A DNA stretch of 64,000 nucleotides, from contig NZ_JAOVAM010000002.1 in assembly GCF_029850875.1 (NCBI RefSeq), forward strand, positions 186,001-250,000. The letters are read 5' to 3'. Below the pieces are notes generated by a model. The model was not told the DNA's origin and did no database searches. It worked only from the letters and a program-made list of their open reading frames with translations. The position numbers were made by a program, and so were the translations under genes. This document shows, piece after piece, positions 26,901 to 35,606 of the stretch (position 1 is its first letter; each line of letters opens with the position of its first letter). This DNA comes from Rothia similimucilaginosa (GTDB lineage: Bacteria; Actinomycetota; Actinomycetes; Actinomycetales; Micrococcaceae).

Positions 26901-26979
26901 TGTGCTGCCGCTGGTTGCTTTCGCTTCGGTGGCTCTGATCGCGGGTGCTGCTCTGGTGATGCGCCGTCGCAAGGCATAA
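23944..26979 (+). CDS. Cell-wall-anchored protein with two tandem YncE-like beta-propellers
   Basis: 1011 residues. A Sec signal peptide (residues 1-34, ending PASFAAES) leads into two copies of a roughly 400-residue beta-propeller of the YncE/YVTN type, starting near residues 57 and 480. Each copy repeats the same landmarks: QGLPGQFQV, DNSVAVYDQ, DPNWIEHPR, ERTGGK, VRPSDVA and EIYVSSQGVKG. A Lys/Asp/Ser-rich spacer (about 885-970) is followed by LANTG (979-983), a hydrophobic helix and RRRKA, a sortase signal of the LAxTG kind common in actinobacteria. It is therefore displayed on the wall. YncE-like propellers bind ligands or proteins; the ligand here is unknown. AAAAGGAC precedes the ATG. 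Confidence 0.85.
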   Translation: MKLASSKAFKGLAVGSLALAISGVATIPASFAAESTRAASQSSDARTITDKAMAKITQGLPGQFQVAYSKKTNKIWVAGTADRDEHVSTIARIDANSLKIEAVAELPIIKGDSGYSYEGAYGITVDDEEGTVWVTSTRDNSVAVYDQATMKQLWTNAGLSKDDPNWIEHPREVRVDHESGKAFVTGRFFVSAIDLKTKKVEKIQLEGAPDGGTRYISMNILVDGGKLYVPERTGGKIFVIDTKTFKVEKTISVKGDKDGDVRPSDVAIDHSQNEIYVSSQGVKGENSGVSVYDATTYEFKKFIPFGTQALSLDNDEANDLVYVSDFGTGKVGVIDGGAADKLIAEVAMNGGKANDLVVLPNGSVVAVDKQAGATATVPYVLDGTTGTVSTSSQVTSKPGKDRQGNDVPAKTTDIQANSILKFKVTATAGDNSQVKQVTPETREFQGYPATATKTKATDSTTPSTEAHRTVDANGSVANIIQGLPGQFQVGYSKKNHKLFVPTVGARGGLASSLARVDADTLKTEAFAELPVKKNDKGQYGYTSAYGVTVDDVDGTVWVTNTIDNSVAVYDQQTLKLIWTNEGAKEGDPNWIEHPRSVLVDHESGKAFVTGRFFVSAIDLKTKQVEKIQLEGAPDGGTRYVSMNMFLGGGKLYVPERTGGKLFVVDTKTFKVEKTIQTQGEDSTVEVRPSDVAVDYSLGEIYVSSQGVKGVNSGISVYDLTTGEFKKFVKFGTQALALEHDEDRDLVYVADFGTGKVAVFDGRADEVIGEVEMNGAAANDVTLLKDGSVLVLDKKDRDEKVTLPYVLNGTTGEITTASEYTTLPTKDRQGNDVPASVQQLKSNSILKFKVGVKDTDASAAPVGITPTSLQFAGYPTVTGVKAEEPKPADPKVEDKKSDAKSENTAEAKDQTSKDQASQSDSKPDAKTGAQDSKSDSNSDSKPVPDAVKADKSGSAVKNGGSSVAKSDAGSSQAGSSRGALANTGANAVLPLVAFASVALIAGAALVMRRRKA

Positions 26980-27031
26980 GCGTGGCGTTTAGCTTTCGGG
27001 CTTAAATGCTCGATTCGATGTAACGCGTGAG

Positions 27032-27090
27032 AAGGCGGGTATTTTCTCTTTTGGATTCTTTGAATCTGGGGGAGGGGGTACCCGCCTTTT
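27032..27090 (+). terminator. Terminator after the propeller gene
   Basis: AAGGCGGGTA and TACCCGCCTTTT pair across a 37-bp T-rich loop region. The 26980-27518 gap also holds the 15-bp inverted repeat at 27272-27316 and no gene. Confidence 0.7.
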
Positions 27091-27271
27091 GTGTATCTGC
27101 TTGGGCTAATGCTGGATGGGTGGTTTGAAAGCATATTTATATATATGCACATGACTATAAAAATATAGGTTTTGAATGTCGAAAATGTGCGGCTCATGGT
27201 GAATGTTGCTGGCGCGCCTCACCTAAAATTTTAAATTAATATGTAAATATGAGAGCATCACAATACCCCTA

Positions 27272-27316
27272 GTTTCCAGGGTTTTCGCCCGCAAGGTCAA
27301 GGAAAACCCTGGAAAC
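27272..27316. repeat. Perfect 15-bp inverted repeat
   Basis: GTTTCCAGGGTTTTC (27272-27286) and GAAAACCCTGGAAAC (27302-27316) enclose a 15-base loop. No T run follows on either side, so it is not a standard terminator. It lies between the intact propeller gene and its dead copy. Confidence 0.7.
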
Positions 27317-27518
27317 GAATCAACCTTCGAATGATGCTGAAGGCGAATTTGGGGGTCATTTATAAAAACACAAAACATGCCCACGTCGTTGCTTATTATT
27401 TTACGAGTAGAACACTGAGGATGAGAAGGTAAGTAAATTTATGTGTTACTACACTTCTGCTTTTCATGCCGTCGAATATGTCACCGCATATTCACGGGTG
27501 TCTTGTTAGCATTCGCCT

Positions 27519-28714
27519 GTGGCATGTGAGCACTTCCGTTATATATTTGAAGGATACACATTGAACCTCACTCCCTCCTCGGTTAAAGCATTGAAAGGGC
27601 TCGCCGTCGGCTCCTTCGCAGCACCGAACACCGCACACCAGATCAGCGCATCGTATCCTTCTACCGCAGCGCTGAGCCGCGTTGTTGACACATCCGCATC
27701 CATTGCCCAGATTACCCAGGGTCTGCCCGGTCAGTACCAGGTTGCCTACTCTAAGGAGATCAACAAGATCTGGATGGTCGGCGTGGGTGCACGCGATGAC
27801 CTCGCCTCCACGATTGCTCGTGTCAATGCAGACACTCTTCAGATTGAAGAAGTGGCAGTGGTTCCTTTCGAGCTGGATAAGAACGGCGAATTTGGCTACA
27901 TTTCTGCGTACGGCATCACTGTTGATGACGTGATCGGCACCGTGTGGGTTACTAATACCACCGACAACTCCCTGTCTGTGTTCGATCAGAACACCATGGA
28001 GTTGATTTGGACTAACCACGGCATTGCCGAGAGTGACCCTAACTGGATTGAGCACCCCCGCTCCGTGCTCGTGGATCACAACTCCGGCAAGGTGTTCGTC
28101 ACCGGTCGCTACTACGTGTCCGCTATCGATATGAAGACCTACGAGGTCACCAAGCTGCAGCTCGAAGGCGCGCCCAATGGTGGCACCCGCTACGTTGGTA
28201 TGAACATGACCGTTGATGGTGACAAGCTGTACGTGCCTGAGCGCACCGGCGGCAAGGTCTTCGTCATTAACACCCATACGTTTAAGACCGAGCAGGTTAT
28301 CCGGACCCGCGCCGAGGATTCCACTGTTGAGGTTCGCCCCTCTGATGTCACTATTGACCACTCCGAGAACGAAATTTACGTCTCTTCCCAGGGGGTGGAC
28401 GGCGTGAACTCCGGTATCTCCGTCTATGACCTGAGCACCGGTGAGTTTAAGAAGTTCGTCAAGTTCGGCACCCAGGCGCTGTCTATGGAGAACGATGAGG
28501 CACGCGACCTGGTGTACGTGACTGACTTCGGTACTGGCAAGATTGCTATCTTTGATGCGAAAACCGACCGTACTCCATCGTGAAGTTCTACGCTGAGGTT
28601 TCCAAGGGTGAGTTCACCTCCACCACGACCATTAACCCCGCTAAGATTCCTTTCCAGGGCTACCCGAATCAGGCTACCGCAGTGCTGATTGACCCCTCCC
28701 CTGAACTTCGCTGA
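27519..28714 (+). pseudogene. Decayed third copy of the YncE-like propeller gene
   Basis: The frame to 28583 encodes one propeller very close to the second copy of the intact gene (STVEVRPSDV, GVNSGISVYDL, TGEFKKFVKFGTQAL). It stops early at 28581-28583. The homologous end (VKFYAEVSKGEF ... FQGYPNQATAVL) continues in another frame to a TGA at 28712-28714, so about 70 residues were lost by a frame-breaking deletion near 28565. The signal peptide has lost its hydrophobic core and there is no wall anchor. A plausible original start is the TTG at 27559. Confidence 0.8.
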
Positions 28715-28946
28715 GGGTGCCGTCGACATTACCCGACCGCGGGTGCGGAGGTAAGTGCGGTGGAGGTGCTGGACAGATGTCGGGGGAGCACCTGGCATAG
28801 CTGGAAAAGGGCCCATGCGGTGGGTTTTGCACCCAATGTAAAATATGTGACTCAATTCACTGCTCTTCGATTTGGTTGTTTTCGAGAACCTCTGTAAAGT
28901 TATATGTGTTGCCAGGGAGGCCTGGTAAAAGAGATTTAAATCTCAC

Positions 28947-29022
28947 GGCCCCATCGTATAGCGGCCTAGTACTCCGCCCTCTCACGGCGGCAACACCGGT
29001 TCAAATCCGGTTGGGGTCACCA
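28947..29022 (+). tRNA. tRNA-Glu (CTC)
   Basis: 76 nt with CCA encoded. Acceptor GGCCCCA pairs with TGGGGTC, the anticodon stem CCGCC/GGCGG carries loop CTCTCAC (anticodon CTC), and the T arm is CCGGTTCAAATCCGG. Confidence 0.95.
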
Positions 29023-29027
29023 CTAGG

Positions 29028-29065
29028 AAAAAGCCTTGATTCTTCGGAGTCAAGGCTTTTTATTT
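29028..29065 (+). terminator. Terminator after tRNA-Glu
   Basis: AAAAAGCCTTGA pairs with TCAAGGCTTTTT, followed by further T-rich sequence. Confidence 0.9.
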
Positions 29066-29134
29066 ATGTCTGTATCAGCGGGAATATCTCTTAGAATCTA
29101 TGGTGCCGCCGTGACCTCTCAAAAGAATAAAAGC

Positions 29135-29171
29135 GAGAAGCCGCATGTGTTTCAAACACATGCGGCTTCTC
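29135..29171 (-). terminator. Terminator after the first DUF6318-like gene
   Basis: GAGAAGCCGCATGTGTTT and the matching arm ending GGCTTCTC form a 16-bp stem. The minus strand then reads GCTTTTATTCTTTTG. Confidence 0.85.
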
Positions 29172-29193
29172 GGCGGTATAGAGGATCCAGAAC

Positions 29194-30039
29194 CTACTGT
29201 GCCGACGCCTCAGCAGAACCTGCAGCAGTCGCCTCCGCAGGCGCAGCAGCCTCAGCAGAAGCGCTCGGGCTCAGTGACGGAACCGGTGAAGCAGAAGCAG
29301 TACCCGGAGCACGACGCACCATACGCCAAGTGCCGTCCTGGTAGTGCGCCACAATCTGGCCAGTTACCGGCTTACCCGGGTACTTGAACACCTCGGTCAG
29401 CGGCTGTACACGATCATTGGTCTTGCTGTACACACCAGCCCCCTCAGCACTATCAATCACCATCTCAGTTGCCCAAGAGTAGTAGCCGGTGCGGGTGTCC
29501 TTAGTCGGGCGGTCAGTAGTCAACGACAGAATCACCGGACGCTCCGAACCGATAACCCAGCCGCTCTCCGAAGCGTACATGCTCTGGAAGAACTCAGCCA
29601 CGGTTGAGTAGTCGCCGGTATGGTCAATGTTCGTGAAGCGTGCACCGTCACCGGTCAGCAGCAGGTAGTTCAGGGTAGCCTGCCAGTACGCAATGAACGC
29701 GTGTAGACCCTCAACACTGTTCTCACGCAGCTTCGCCGGCTCTACCGGAATCGCAACGTTGACAGCCTTGTGTTCCTTGGTGCCGGGCTCAAAAGTGCCG
29801 GTGGAGGAGTAGTCAGCAAGAACGACCTCACCCTTCATGCTGGGACCAGCCTCAACGGTGGTGGTTACCTCCGCAGTGGGAGAGACGGATGCGGTAGCGC
29901 TCGCGGTCGAAGACTCGGTAGCGGATGCGCTCGTGGTCGCCGAAGATTCGGAGGACTTCGAGGAGCATGCGGCAAGAAGCGCTGCGGTGCCCAGACCTAG
30001 AGCGGTCAGGGCGGTGCGGCGAGTGTACATGGTAGACAT
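29194..30039 (-). CDS. DUF6318-like lipoprotein, copy 1
   Basis: 281 residues. YTRRTALTALGLGTAALLAACSS is a twin-arginine-type signal ending in a lipobox (LLAAC, Cys25). A Ser/Ala/Thr-rich linker (residues 26-65) precedes the conserved domain with HAFIAYWQATLNYLLLTGD and SGWVIGSERPV, seen again in the two copies upstream. The family is, as far as I recognise it, DUF6318, found in Micrococcaceae lipoproteins of unknown function. The tail is again Ala/Ser/Glu-rich and of low complexity. Function unknown; it acts outside the membrane. Confidence 0.75.
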   Translation of the reverse strand: MSTMYTRRTALTALGLGTAALLAACSSKSSESSATTSASATESSTASATASVSPTAEVTTTVEAGPSMKGEVVLADYSSTGTFEPGTKEHKAVNVAIPVEPAKLRENSVEGLHAFIAYWQATLNYLLLTGDGARFTNIDHTGDYSTVAEFFQSMYASESGWVIGSERPVILSLTTDRPTKDTRTGYYSWATEMVIDSAEGAGVYSKTNDRVQPLTEVFKYPGKPVTGQIVAHYQDGTWRMVRRAPGTASASPVPSLSPSASAEAAAPAEATAAGSAEASAQ

Positions 30040-30279
30040 GGGGCTCTTTCTGAGGTGAATAAAGTATGTGGCGGAAATGAACTAATTCCAGGGTATCGCA
30101 GGGGAGCGGTCAGCCCAATGTTGTGTGTGCCTCCATCGCGGTAAAAGTGGCGGTAGATGACGAAAAACACGGGGCCCAAGGCTTCTCATACGACTGCGAT
30201 ATGACCGAGGTCCTAAACGGAGGCGCCGGATCTGCTCACGCTTGAAGTGGGTGAGCATGTTGTAAGTTTGGCTGGTTCA

Positions 30280-30923
30280 TTTCTAACCGTCCAGGCACCA
30301 TCCTGATACTTCAAGATAAAGAAAAATTCATAAAATCACCGGGGGCTGCTACTCAATGAGGCCATGGTGAGTTCCCCACTATCTGTATAGTGGATTTTTG
30401 CTTCCTTGCTGTAACGGCCAACACCCAGCCAGCGGTACTGTTGTTCGTCAACCTTCTGTGGGGTCTCCTCGGACAGATCAGCTATGAGTGGCGTCTCGGT
30501 GCCGTATATCCACTCCTCATCCTTTGCGTATAACTCTACGTATGCTTCCATTTTCTGCACGTAGATGGTGTCCAGGTTCACGACCTTGAGCGGTTTAGCG
30601 TCACCGGTGATCACCATATAATTCAGGGATGCGACCCAGTAGCCTATAGCAAGGTACATACCTGACCTCGTCTTACGCTCCATGCCATCGGGAGGGGCGG
30701 GCATGGGCGGGTTTTCTACTTTCTTCGTGGAGCTTGCGGGGCGGTACGTTCCGGTGGACTTGTAGCTATTGAACTTCAATTCGCCCTTGTGGGGGAGCAG
30801 CGGGTCAACTACGCTCGGATCATCCAGCGGGCGAATATTGCTTGCGCACGCAGTCAGAGCCGCATGAATACCGGTCGCACCAACTCCAGAAGAGTACGTC
30901 GAGTGAAGAAGATAGTCATCAGA
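30280..30923 (-). pseudogene. DUF6318-like lipoprotein, copy 2, frameshifted
   Basis: The best frame runs from about 30890 down to 30336 and contains GVGATGIHAALTACASNIRPL, YLAIGYWVASLNYMVITGD and EEWIYGTETPL, close to copy 3. The start codon and twin-arginine motif (MTIFFTRRTLL, ATG at about 30923) lie in a different frame, so one frameshift falls near 30890. At the 3' end the expected KYQDGAW motif is in another frame near 30300, after an early stop at 30336. Two breaks make it non-functional as read. Confidence 0.75.
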
Positions 30924-31129
30924 AGCTCTTCGTTGGATCCAATACAGAACAAATAACGACGCCGTGCACCAGAGCAGACGTAAACGCCCTGTAAAGACTT
31001 ATCAGTACGTCAATGTATATACGTTAAGCACACCCAAGCGCCACTCCTCCTACCCCGAATATCCGTAGGGTTTTCCCCTGGGTGTTCCCTGAGACTCCGC
31101 AGAGTTACGGCAGAGATTCGGCACAAAGA

Positions 31130-31164
31130 AACCCCGCCCACGGTGCATTACCGCAGGCGGGGGA
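31130..31164 (-). terminator. Terminator after DUF6318-like copy 3
   Basis: CCCCGCC (31132-31138) pairs with GGCGGGG (31156-31162); the minus strand continues TTTCTTTG. The 30924-31211 stretch has no gene. Confidence 0.75.
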
Positions 31165-31211
31165 GAAGCCTACCTCAAGCTGTTATGTCTTAACTCAGTA
31201 GGATGAGAGTC

Positions 31212-31991
31212 TTAGACAGCAGAAGAGCTAGAGGAAGAACCGGAAGCCGACGAAGGAGAATCTTCGTCGCCGGTGAGCATAATCCACTTACCGTCCTTGT
31301 ACTCCACGGCAACCTTCATTAGCTTGCCATTCGGGCTAGAAGCGGTCATAAAGGGCTGGTCAGACGTATCCTCACGATGAATCTTCGCATCGGCGCTGTA
31401 GTTCATGTATGCCGGCCAGGTGTAACGACGGGTACCCTTACCGGACGCCTTCTGTGGAGAACCACTAATGAGCTCAAGAGTAACCGGGGTATCCGTACCG
31501 TAGATCCAGCCCAGATCGCTCTCGTACATGAGCGTAAGTTCCTGCAGACTCTTCGCATACACATCTGCAGGGTCAGCCTTCTTCATCGGCTCAGTATCGC
31601 CGGTCATCAACGCATAGTTAAAGCTCGCCAGCCAGTAGCCAATGAACGCATACATGCCATCAACGTTATCTTCGTTCATGTTTGCCGGAACGAGAGGCTT
31701 GGGCACGTTCTGCGCCTTCTTTTCGGCAGTGGCGGGAACGTATTCCTCGTTCTTCTCGAAGTTATCGAACTTCACAAAGCCCTTATAGGACTTGTCCGAA
31801 GAAGCAGATGCGGAAGCAGTAGCCGAAGCGTTTACGGAAGCACTCGCGGAAGCGGAGCTAGACGCCGAACCTTCAGCCAGCGGGCGGATATCTCTAGCGC
31901 ACGCAGTCAAGGCAGCCAGCACACCGGCACCGGTCGCACCCAGTGCCACGCGGCGGGACATACCAGCAGAAGTGAGGGAAGGGCTCGTCAT
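31212..31991 (-). CDS. DUF6318-like lipoprotein, copy 3
   Basis: 259 residues from the ATG at 31991, which has AAAGG 6 bp upstream; an in-frame start at 32018 lacks this. MSRRVALGATGAGVLAALTAC is a twin-arginine signal with lipobox LTAC. A Ser/Ala repeat linker (SASASASV type) follows, then the domain with GMYAFIGYWLASFNYALMTGD, LGWIYGTDTPV and VEYKDGKWIML. The tail is poly-Ser. With copies 1 and 2 it forms a tandem same-strand family. Confidence 0.75.
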   Translation of the reverse strand: MTSPSLTSAGMSRRVALGATGAGVLAALTACARDIRPLAEGSASSSASASASVNASATASASASSDKSYKGFVKFDNFEKNEEYVPATAEKKAQNVPKPLVPANMNEDNVDGMYAFIGYWLASFNYALMTGDTEPMKKADPADVYAKSLQELTLMYESDLGWIYGTDTPVTLELISGSPQKASGKGTRRYTWPAYMNYSADAKIHREDTSDQPFMTASSPNGKLMKVAVEYKDGKWIMLTGDEDSPSSASGSSSSSSAV

Positions 31992-32115
31992 AATCAGCCT
32001 TTCATAGGAAGTCAACAAAGGAAATTGAGTGAGTTGACACCCCCATCATACCCGGCGTACCTTATAACAACCCCAAAACGCAGACGAACAACAAATAGCC
32101 GGGTGCATACGAAGA

Positions 32116-32156
32116 CACCCCGTAGCTGCCACACAATAAAAGACAGCTACAGGGTG
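32116..32156 (-). terminator. Terminator after msrA
   Basis: CACCCCGTAGCTG (32116-32128) pairs with CAGCTACAGGGTG (32144-32156) with one mismatch. Confidence 0.7.
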
Positions 32157-32194
32157 AACAACGTAATACACCTCGACTGATCCGGAAGCACCTG

Positions 32195-32716
32195 CTAACG
32201 GAGCAGATGCGCAAAATTACGGCGTGCCTGAGCCACCTTCGGGCTCACCACAAACGCACAATAACCCTGCGCCGGATTCAACGCGTAATAATTCTGGTGA
32301 TACTCCTCAGCCTCATAGAACACGCCCAGGGGCTTAATCTCCGTAACAATGGGGGAGGGGTACAGCTGCTGAGCACGCGCCACCGCACGCTCAAACGCCT
32401 CACGCTGCTGCTCATCCGCGTAGAAAAGCACCGAACGGTACTGCGAACCGGTATCCGCGCCCTGACGATCCCAGCTCGTCGGATCGTGACTCGTGAAGAA
32501 AATATCCAACACCGTATCCAGGTCAATCACCTGCGGGTCAAAACTGAGCTTTACCGCCTCCTGATGCCCGGTCGTGCCCGAACACACCGAACGATAATTA
32601 GGGTCGGGAGTATCGCCGCCCGTGTAGCCGCAGACGCTCACCTCAACCCCGCAGAACTGGCGGTACACCGCATCCAGGCACCAGAAACAGCCGCCAGCAA
32701 GTACAACATCAGTCAT
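32195..32716 (-). CDS. msrA: Peptide-methionine (S)-S-oxide reductase MsrA
   Basis: 173 residues. Reduces methionine-S-sulfoxide. The catalytic GCFWCLDAVYRQ motif is at residues 9-20, with GYTGG, GTTGHQEAVKLSFDP and the AEEYHQNYY segment, all hallmarks of MsrA. AGGAGGA lies just before the ATG. It is the stereo-partner of msrB at 5529-6023 but not linked to it. Confidence 0.97.
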   Translation of the reverse strand: MTDVVLAGGCFWCLDAVYRQFCGVEVSVCGYTGGDTPDPNYRSVCSGTTGHQEAVKLSFDPQVIDLDTVLDIFFTSHDPTSWDRQGADTGSQYRSVLFYADEQQREAFERAVARAQQLYPSPIVTEIKPLGVFYEAEEYHQNYYALNPAQGYCAFVVSPKVAQARRNFAHLLR

Positions 32717-32849
32717 GATTCCTCCTCAAATAGTGAGCCTCGAACTAACACTTAGAAATCCACACTACCTAAAGAACACCGCAGAGCCACAGAATATTCC
32801 TAAGCAGACGCATGCTTCGGCGTAAACCGCCACCTGCCACAATAGAGGT

Positions 32850-33794
32850 ATGACTGAAAAACTAGAAACCCCCACCCTTGCAGAAGTCATCGACGCCTTC
32901 CACACGCTCTTCCCGCCGCAGCTCGCTGCCGGATGGGACGCATCCGGCCTCGTCGCCGGACGTGGCGCTGCTAAAGTGAGCACTGTCCTCTTCGCAGTAG
33001 ACGCCCTCACCGCCACCGCCGAAGAAGCCGTAGCTGAAGGCGCGCAGCTACTCATCACCCACCACCCGCTGCTGCTGCGCGGCGCAAAGTTCATCCCCGA
33101 CAGCGACTACAAGGGCAACATTCTGCACACCCTCATCGAGGGCGGATGCGGCCTGCTTGGCGCACACACCAACGCAGATGCCGCCGTTGAAGGCGTGAAT
33201 GAAGCACTCTGTGAGGCTATCGGCCTGATTGATTGTGAACCGCTTACCGAAGCACAAACCCAGGTACTCGACGAACAGGAACACACGGTAGGCACCGGTC
33301 GCCTCGGCACCCTACCCGAAGAAATCACCCTCAAGGAACTGGCAGAACGCCTCGCTGCGGTGCTACCCGCAACCGCCGGTGGCCTGCGCATCGCCGGACG
33401 CGCCGACCAGCCAATCCGCCGCGTCGCCCTCTGCGGCGGTGCCGGTGACTCTCTCTTCGGCGCCGTGCGCGCCACCGACGCGCAGGTGTACATCACCGCC
33501 GACCTGCGCCACCACCCCGCCAGTGAATTCCGTGAAACTGCACGAGTTGACGGCAGCAACATCGCTCTGATTGATTGTTCCCACGCAGCCAGCGAATCCC
33601 TGTGGTTGCAGTCGGCGGCAAACCGCCTGCGCGCCCTGCTCGCTGAGCGCGGCTTCACCATCGAAACGAAGCTGTCCACGCTGAACACCGACCCGTGGGA
33701 CTTCACCGTCTCCACTGGCGTGGCAACCGGTCAGGAGGCGCACTCGGCAAGCACCGAACCCGCCGTCACATGGACCAGCCTGACTGAACAGTAA
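32850..33794 (+). CDS. Nif3-like dinuclear metal centre protein
   Basis: 314 residues. NIF3/YbgI family proteins form a toroidal hexamer with two metals per subunit. The landmarks are GWDASGLVAG, LITHHPLLLRGAKF with the two His ligands, AHTNADAAVEGVNEAL and, near the end, LRHHPASEF and IDCSHAASESL with further ligands. The region between (about residues 120-190) is the insertion domain seen in longer members. The cellular role is not firmly known; annotation as GTP cyclohydrolase type 2 homologue is only by similarity. Confidence 0.92.
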   Translation: MTEKLETPTLAEVIDAFHTLFPPQLAAGWDASGLVAGRGAAKVSTVLFAVDALTATAEEAVAEGAQLLITHHPLLLRGAKFIPDSDYKGNILHTLIEGGCGLLGAHTNADAAVEGVNEALCEAIGLIDCEPLTEAQTQVLDEQEHTVGTGRLGTLPEEITLKELAERLAAVLPATAGGLRIAGRADQPIRRVALCGGAGDSLFGAVRATDAQVYITADLRHHPASEFRETARVDGSNIALIDCSHAASESLWLQSAANRLRALLAERGFTIETKLSTLNTDPWDFTVSTGVATGQEAHSASTEPAVTWTSLTEQ

Positions 33795-34164
33795 ACGCTC
33801 AAAGTAGCGGCTGAAGAGCTGCCAAGAGCCAAGAAATAGACACAGTAAAGCCCGGCCTGTACGCGTCCGACAGGAATCTTTCATCAAGGATTCTCAAAAG
33901 AACGTAAAGGCAGGGCATTACTTCTGGGGGGGGGGGGCACCCCGCGAACGCGAGCGGTCTAAACGACCTTACGTAGCGCGAGCCTGGAATGCGCCGATCA
34001 GAGTCACCAGCTCACCATAACTCACCATGTGCTGAGCATCGAAAGCGCCGCAAATGTGGGAAAGTGGTTTTACAGGGGGGGCGATACAGGCTTAAGCCCC
34101 TAGAAAATAGTTACAAAATCTTCAATATGATGTAAAAATAAGCGAAAACAAATAATTGGGCAAC
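33795..34164. other. Non-coding stretch with a G12 tract
   Basis: No gene seen. It contains a run of 12 G at 33926-33937, another G run near 34075-34081, and an AT-rich stretch (34105-34160). Nothing here resembles a promoter for either neighbour, since both genes end at this gap. Confidence 0.6.
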
Positions 34165-34956
34165 CTACTGCTCATGCACTAGCAGAGTCAAAACACCCGC
34201 CTTACGCGCCGTCGGCAGAGTGCACTCCACCGACCAGTCCTCGCTGACCGCCTCCAAAAATTCGGCAATACCCGCTGTGGAACCACCAATAGGACGAGCC
34301 GCCAAACCCGACTGAATCAGGTAGCGCGCAAACAGGCCACGGTAATGCTTCGCCATATGCGAGACGACCTTACGCGACCCATCAGCCGCCACACGCTCCA
34401 CACGAACCGCCAGAGTCTGTGACGGGGAAGTCACCCACGACTTCGCGTAGGCTGCAGAACGGCAATCCAGAATCAGCTGGTCCTTCGCGGTCGCCTCCAG
34501 AGCGGTACCTAACGCGCCCTTCCAGAAGGAGGCAAGCGCACCCACCGAACCCAGCTTTACGCCCATCGACAGGCGGTAGGCGGGGATCGCGTCCTCGGGG
34601 CGCAGAATACCCCACAGCGCCGAAGAAATTAGTAGCGACCAGTGCGCGGCATCGCGTTCGGCGGGGGAGAAGCTTGCATAATCCAGTGCTTCAAAGAGCA
34701 CGCCAGTGTAGGTGCGGATCGCGGGCTGTGCTGGTTCGGTCAGCAGGCGCGTATTGCGTTCCACCTCTGCTTTGAGAGAGGAACCCACCTTGAGCTCCGC
34801 CAGAGCGTCTACGCCGGCGCTTACCTGCGCCAGCTCCTCCAGAACGCTCTCACGCTCAGCCGTAAGCTCAGGGAACGAGAGGTCAGCAAAGCATACGGGC
34901 GCGTTACCAGTGGGGGCGGAGGTTTTACCTTCGGAGGGGGGAAGAAGAATCAGCAT
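34165..34956 (-). CDS. yaaA: YaaA-family peroxide stress protein (UPF0246)
   Basis: 263 residues from MLILLPPSEGKT, the invariant start of the family. A longer frame to 35178 runs into the rnpB region and is not used. Motifs are LLPPSEGK, YTGVLFEALDY, LLISSALWGILRP, SFWKG, DCRSAAY and HMAKHYRGLFARYL. YaaA limits iron-driven oxidative DNA damage in E. coli and binds DNA. GGAGAG sits right before the ATG. Confidence 0.92.
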   Translation of the reverse strand: MLILLPPSEGKTSAPTGNAPVCFADLSFPELTAERESVLEELAQVSAGVDALAELKVGSSLKAEVERNTRLLTEPAQPAIRTYTGVLFEALDYASFSPAERDAAHWSLLISSALWGILRPEDAIPAYRLSMGVKLGSVGALASFWKGALGTALEATAKDQLILDCRSAAYAKSWVTSPSQTLAVRVERVAADGSRKVVSHMAKHYRGLFARYLIQSGLAARPIGGSTAGIAEFLEAVSEDWSVECTLPTARKAGVLTLLVHEQ

Positions 34957-35050
34957 CTCTCCAGTGTACCCGCGAGACGCCGGTGTGCCCCCAACACGCC
35001 CCTGTGTACCCGTGAGGGAGCCCGGGACAAGCCACCTCCAAGGTTGTGCG

Positions 35051-35056
35051 TATAAT
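35051..35056 (+). promoter_or_regulatory. -10 box of rnpB
   Basis: TATAAT lies 6-8 bp before the predicted 5' end of RNase P RNA. No clear -35 at 17 bp; GGGACA at 35024 is 21 bp away. Confidence 0.6.
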
Positions 35057-35061
35057 GGGTT

Positions 35062-35477
35062 GGGTGAAACGGGCCGTCCGGGCAATCGCGAGGCATACGT
35101 GTTTCGAGGAAAGTCCGGGCTCCACAGCACAGGATGGTGGATAACATCCACTCGGGGTAACCCGCAGGCTAGTGCCACAGAAAGTAAACCGCCGCGGTTC
35201 GCCGCGGTAAGGGTGAAAGGGTGGTGTAAGAGACCACCAGCGGGCGCGGTGACGCGCCCGGCTAGGTAAACCCCATTCGGAGCAAGGTCAAACAGAATAC
35301 GCCATGGTAGGGTAGTGCGCCCGATCCCCGTTAGCTTCCTTCATGGAGGTGGGGTGCGTATTCGGGTAGGCTGCTTGAGACGTACGGCAACGTACGTCCT
35401 AGATAGATGATTGCCTCGAAATGCCCCTTCGGGCGGCGTTTTAGACAGAACCCGGCTCATAGGATGACCCGTTTCAC
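35062..35477 (+). ncRNA. rnpB: RNase P RNA, type A
   Basis: Catalytic RNA that trims tRNA 5' leaders. The ends GTGAAACGGG and CCCGTTTCAC pair as P1, the universally conserved GAGGAAAGTCCGGGC lies near the 5' end and ACAGAACCCGGCT near the 3' end, forming P4 and the core. Length about 416 nt fits actinobacterial type A RNA. Confidence 0.95.
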
Positions 35478-35516
35478 GTTACTGTTGACTGATGAAAAAC
35501 ATCATCGACTGATCGA

Positions 35517-35564
35517 AAACGAAGACCGCGAATGCACGCTCAAGCGCATTCGCGGTCTTCGTTT
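35517..35564 (+). terminator. Terminator after rnpB
   Basis: AAACGAAGACCGCGAATGC pairs with GCATTCGCGGTCTTCGTTT around a loop of about 10 nt, followed by AAAAC; a very strong stem shared with the convergent def gene. Confidence 0.85.
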
Positions 35565-35606
35565 AAAACTTCTCGAAAGGTCTCTGACCTCCAGAAGTGC
35601 TCGTGA

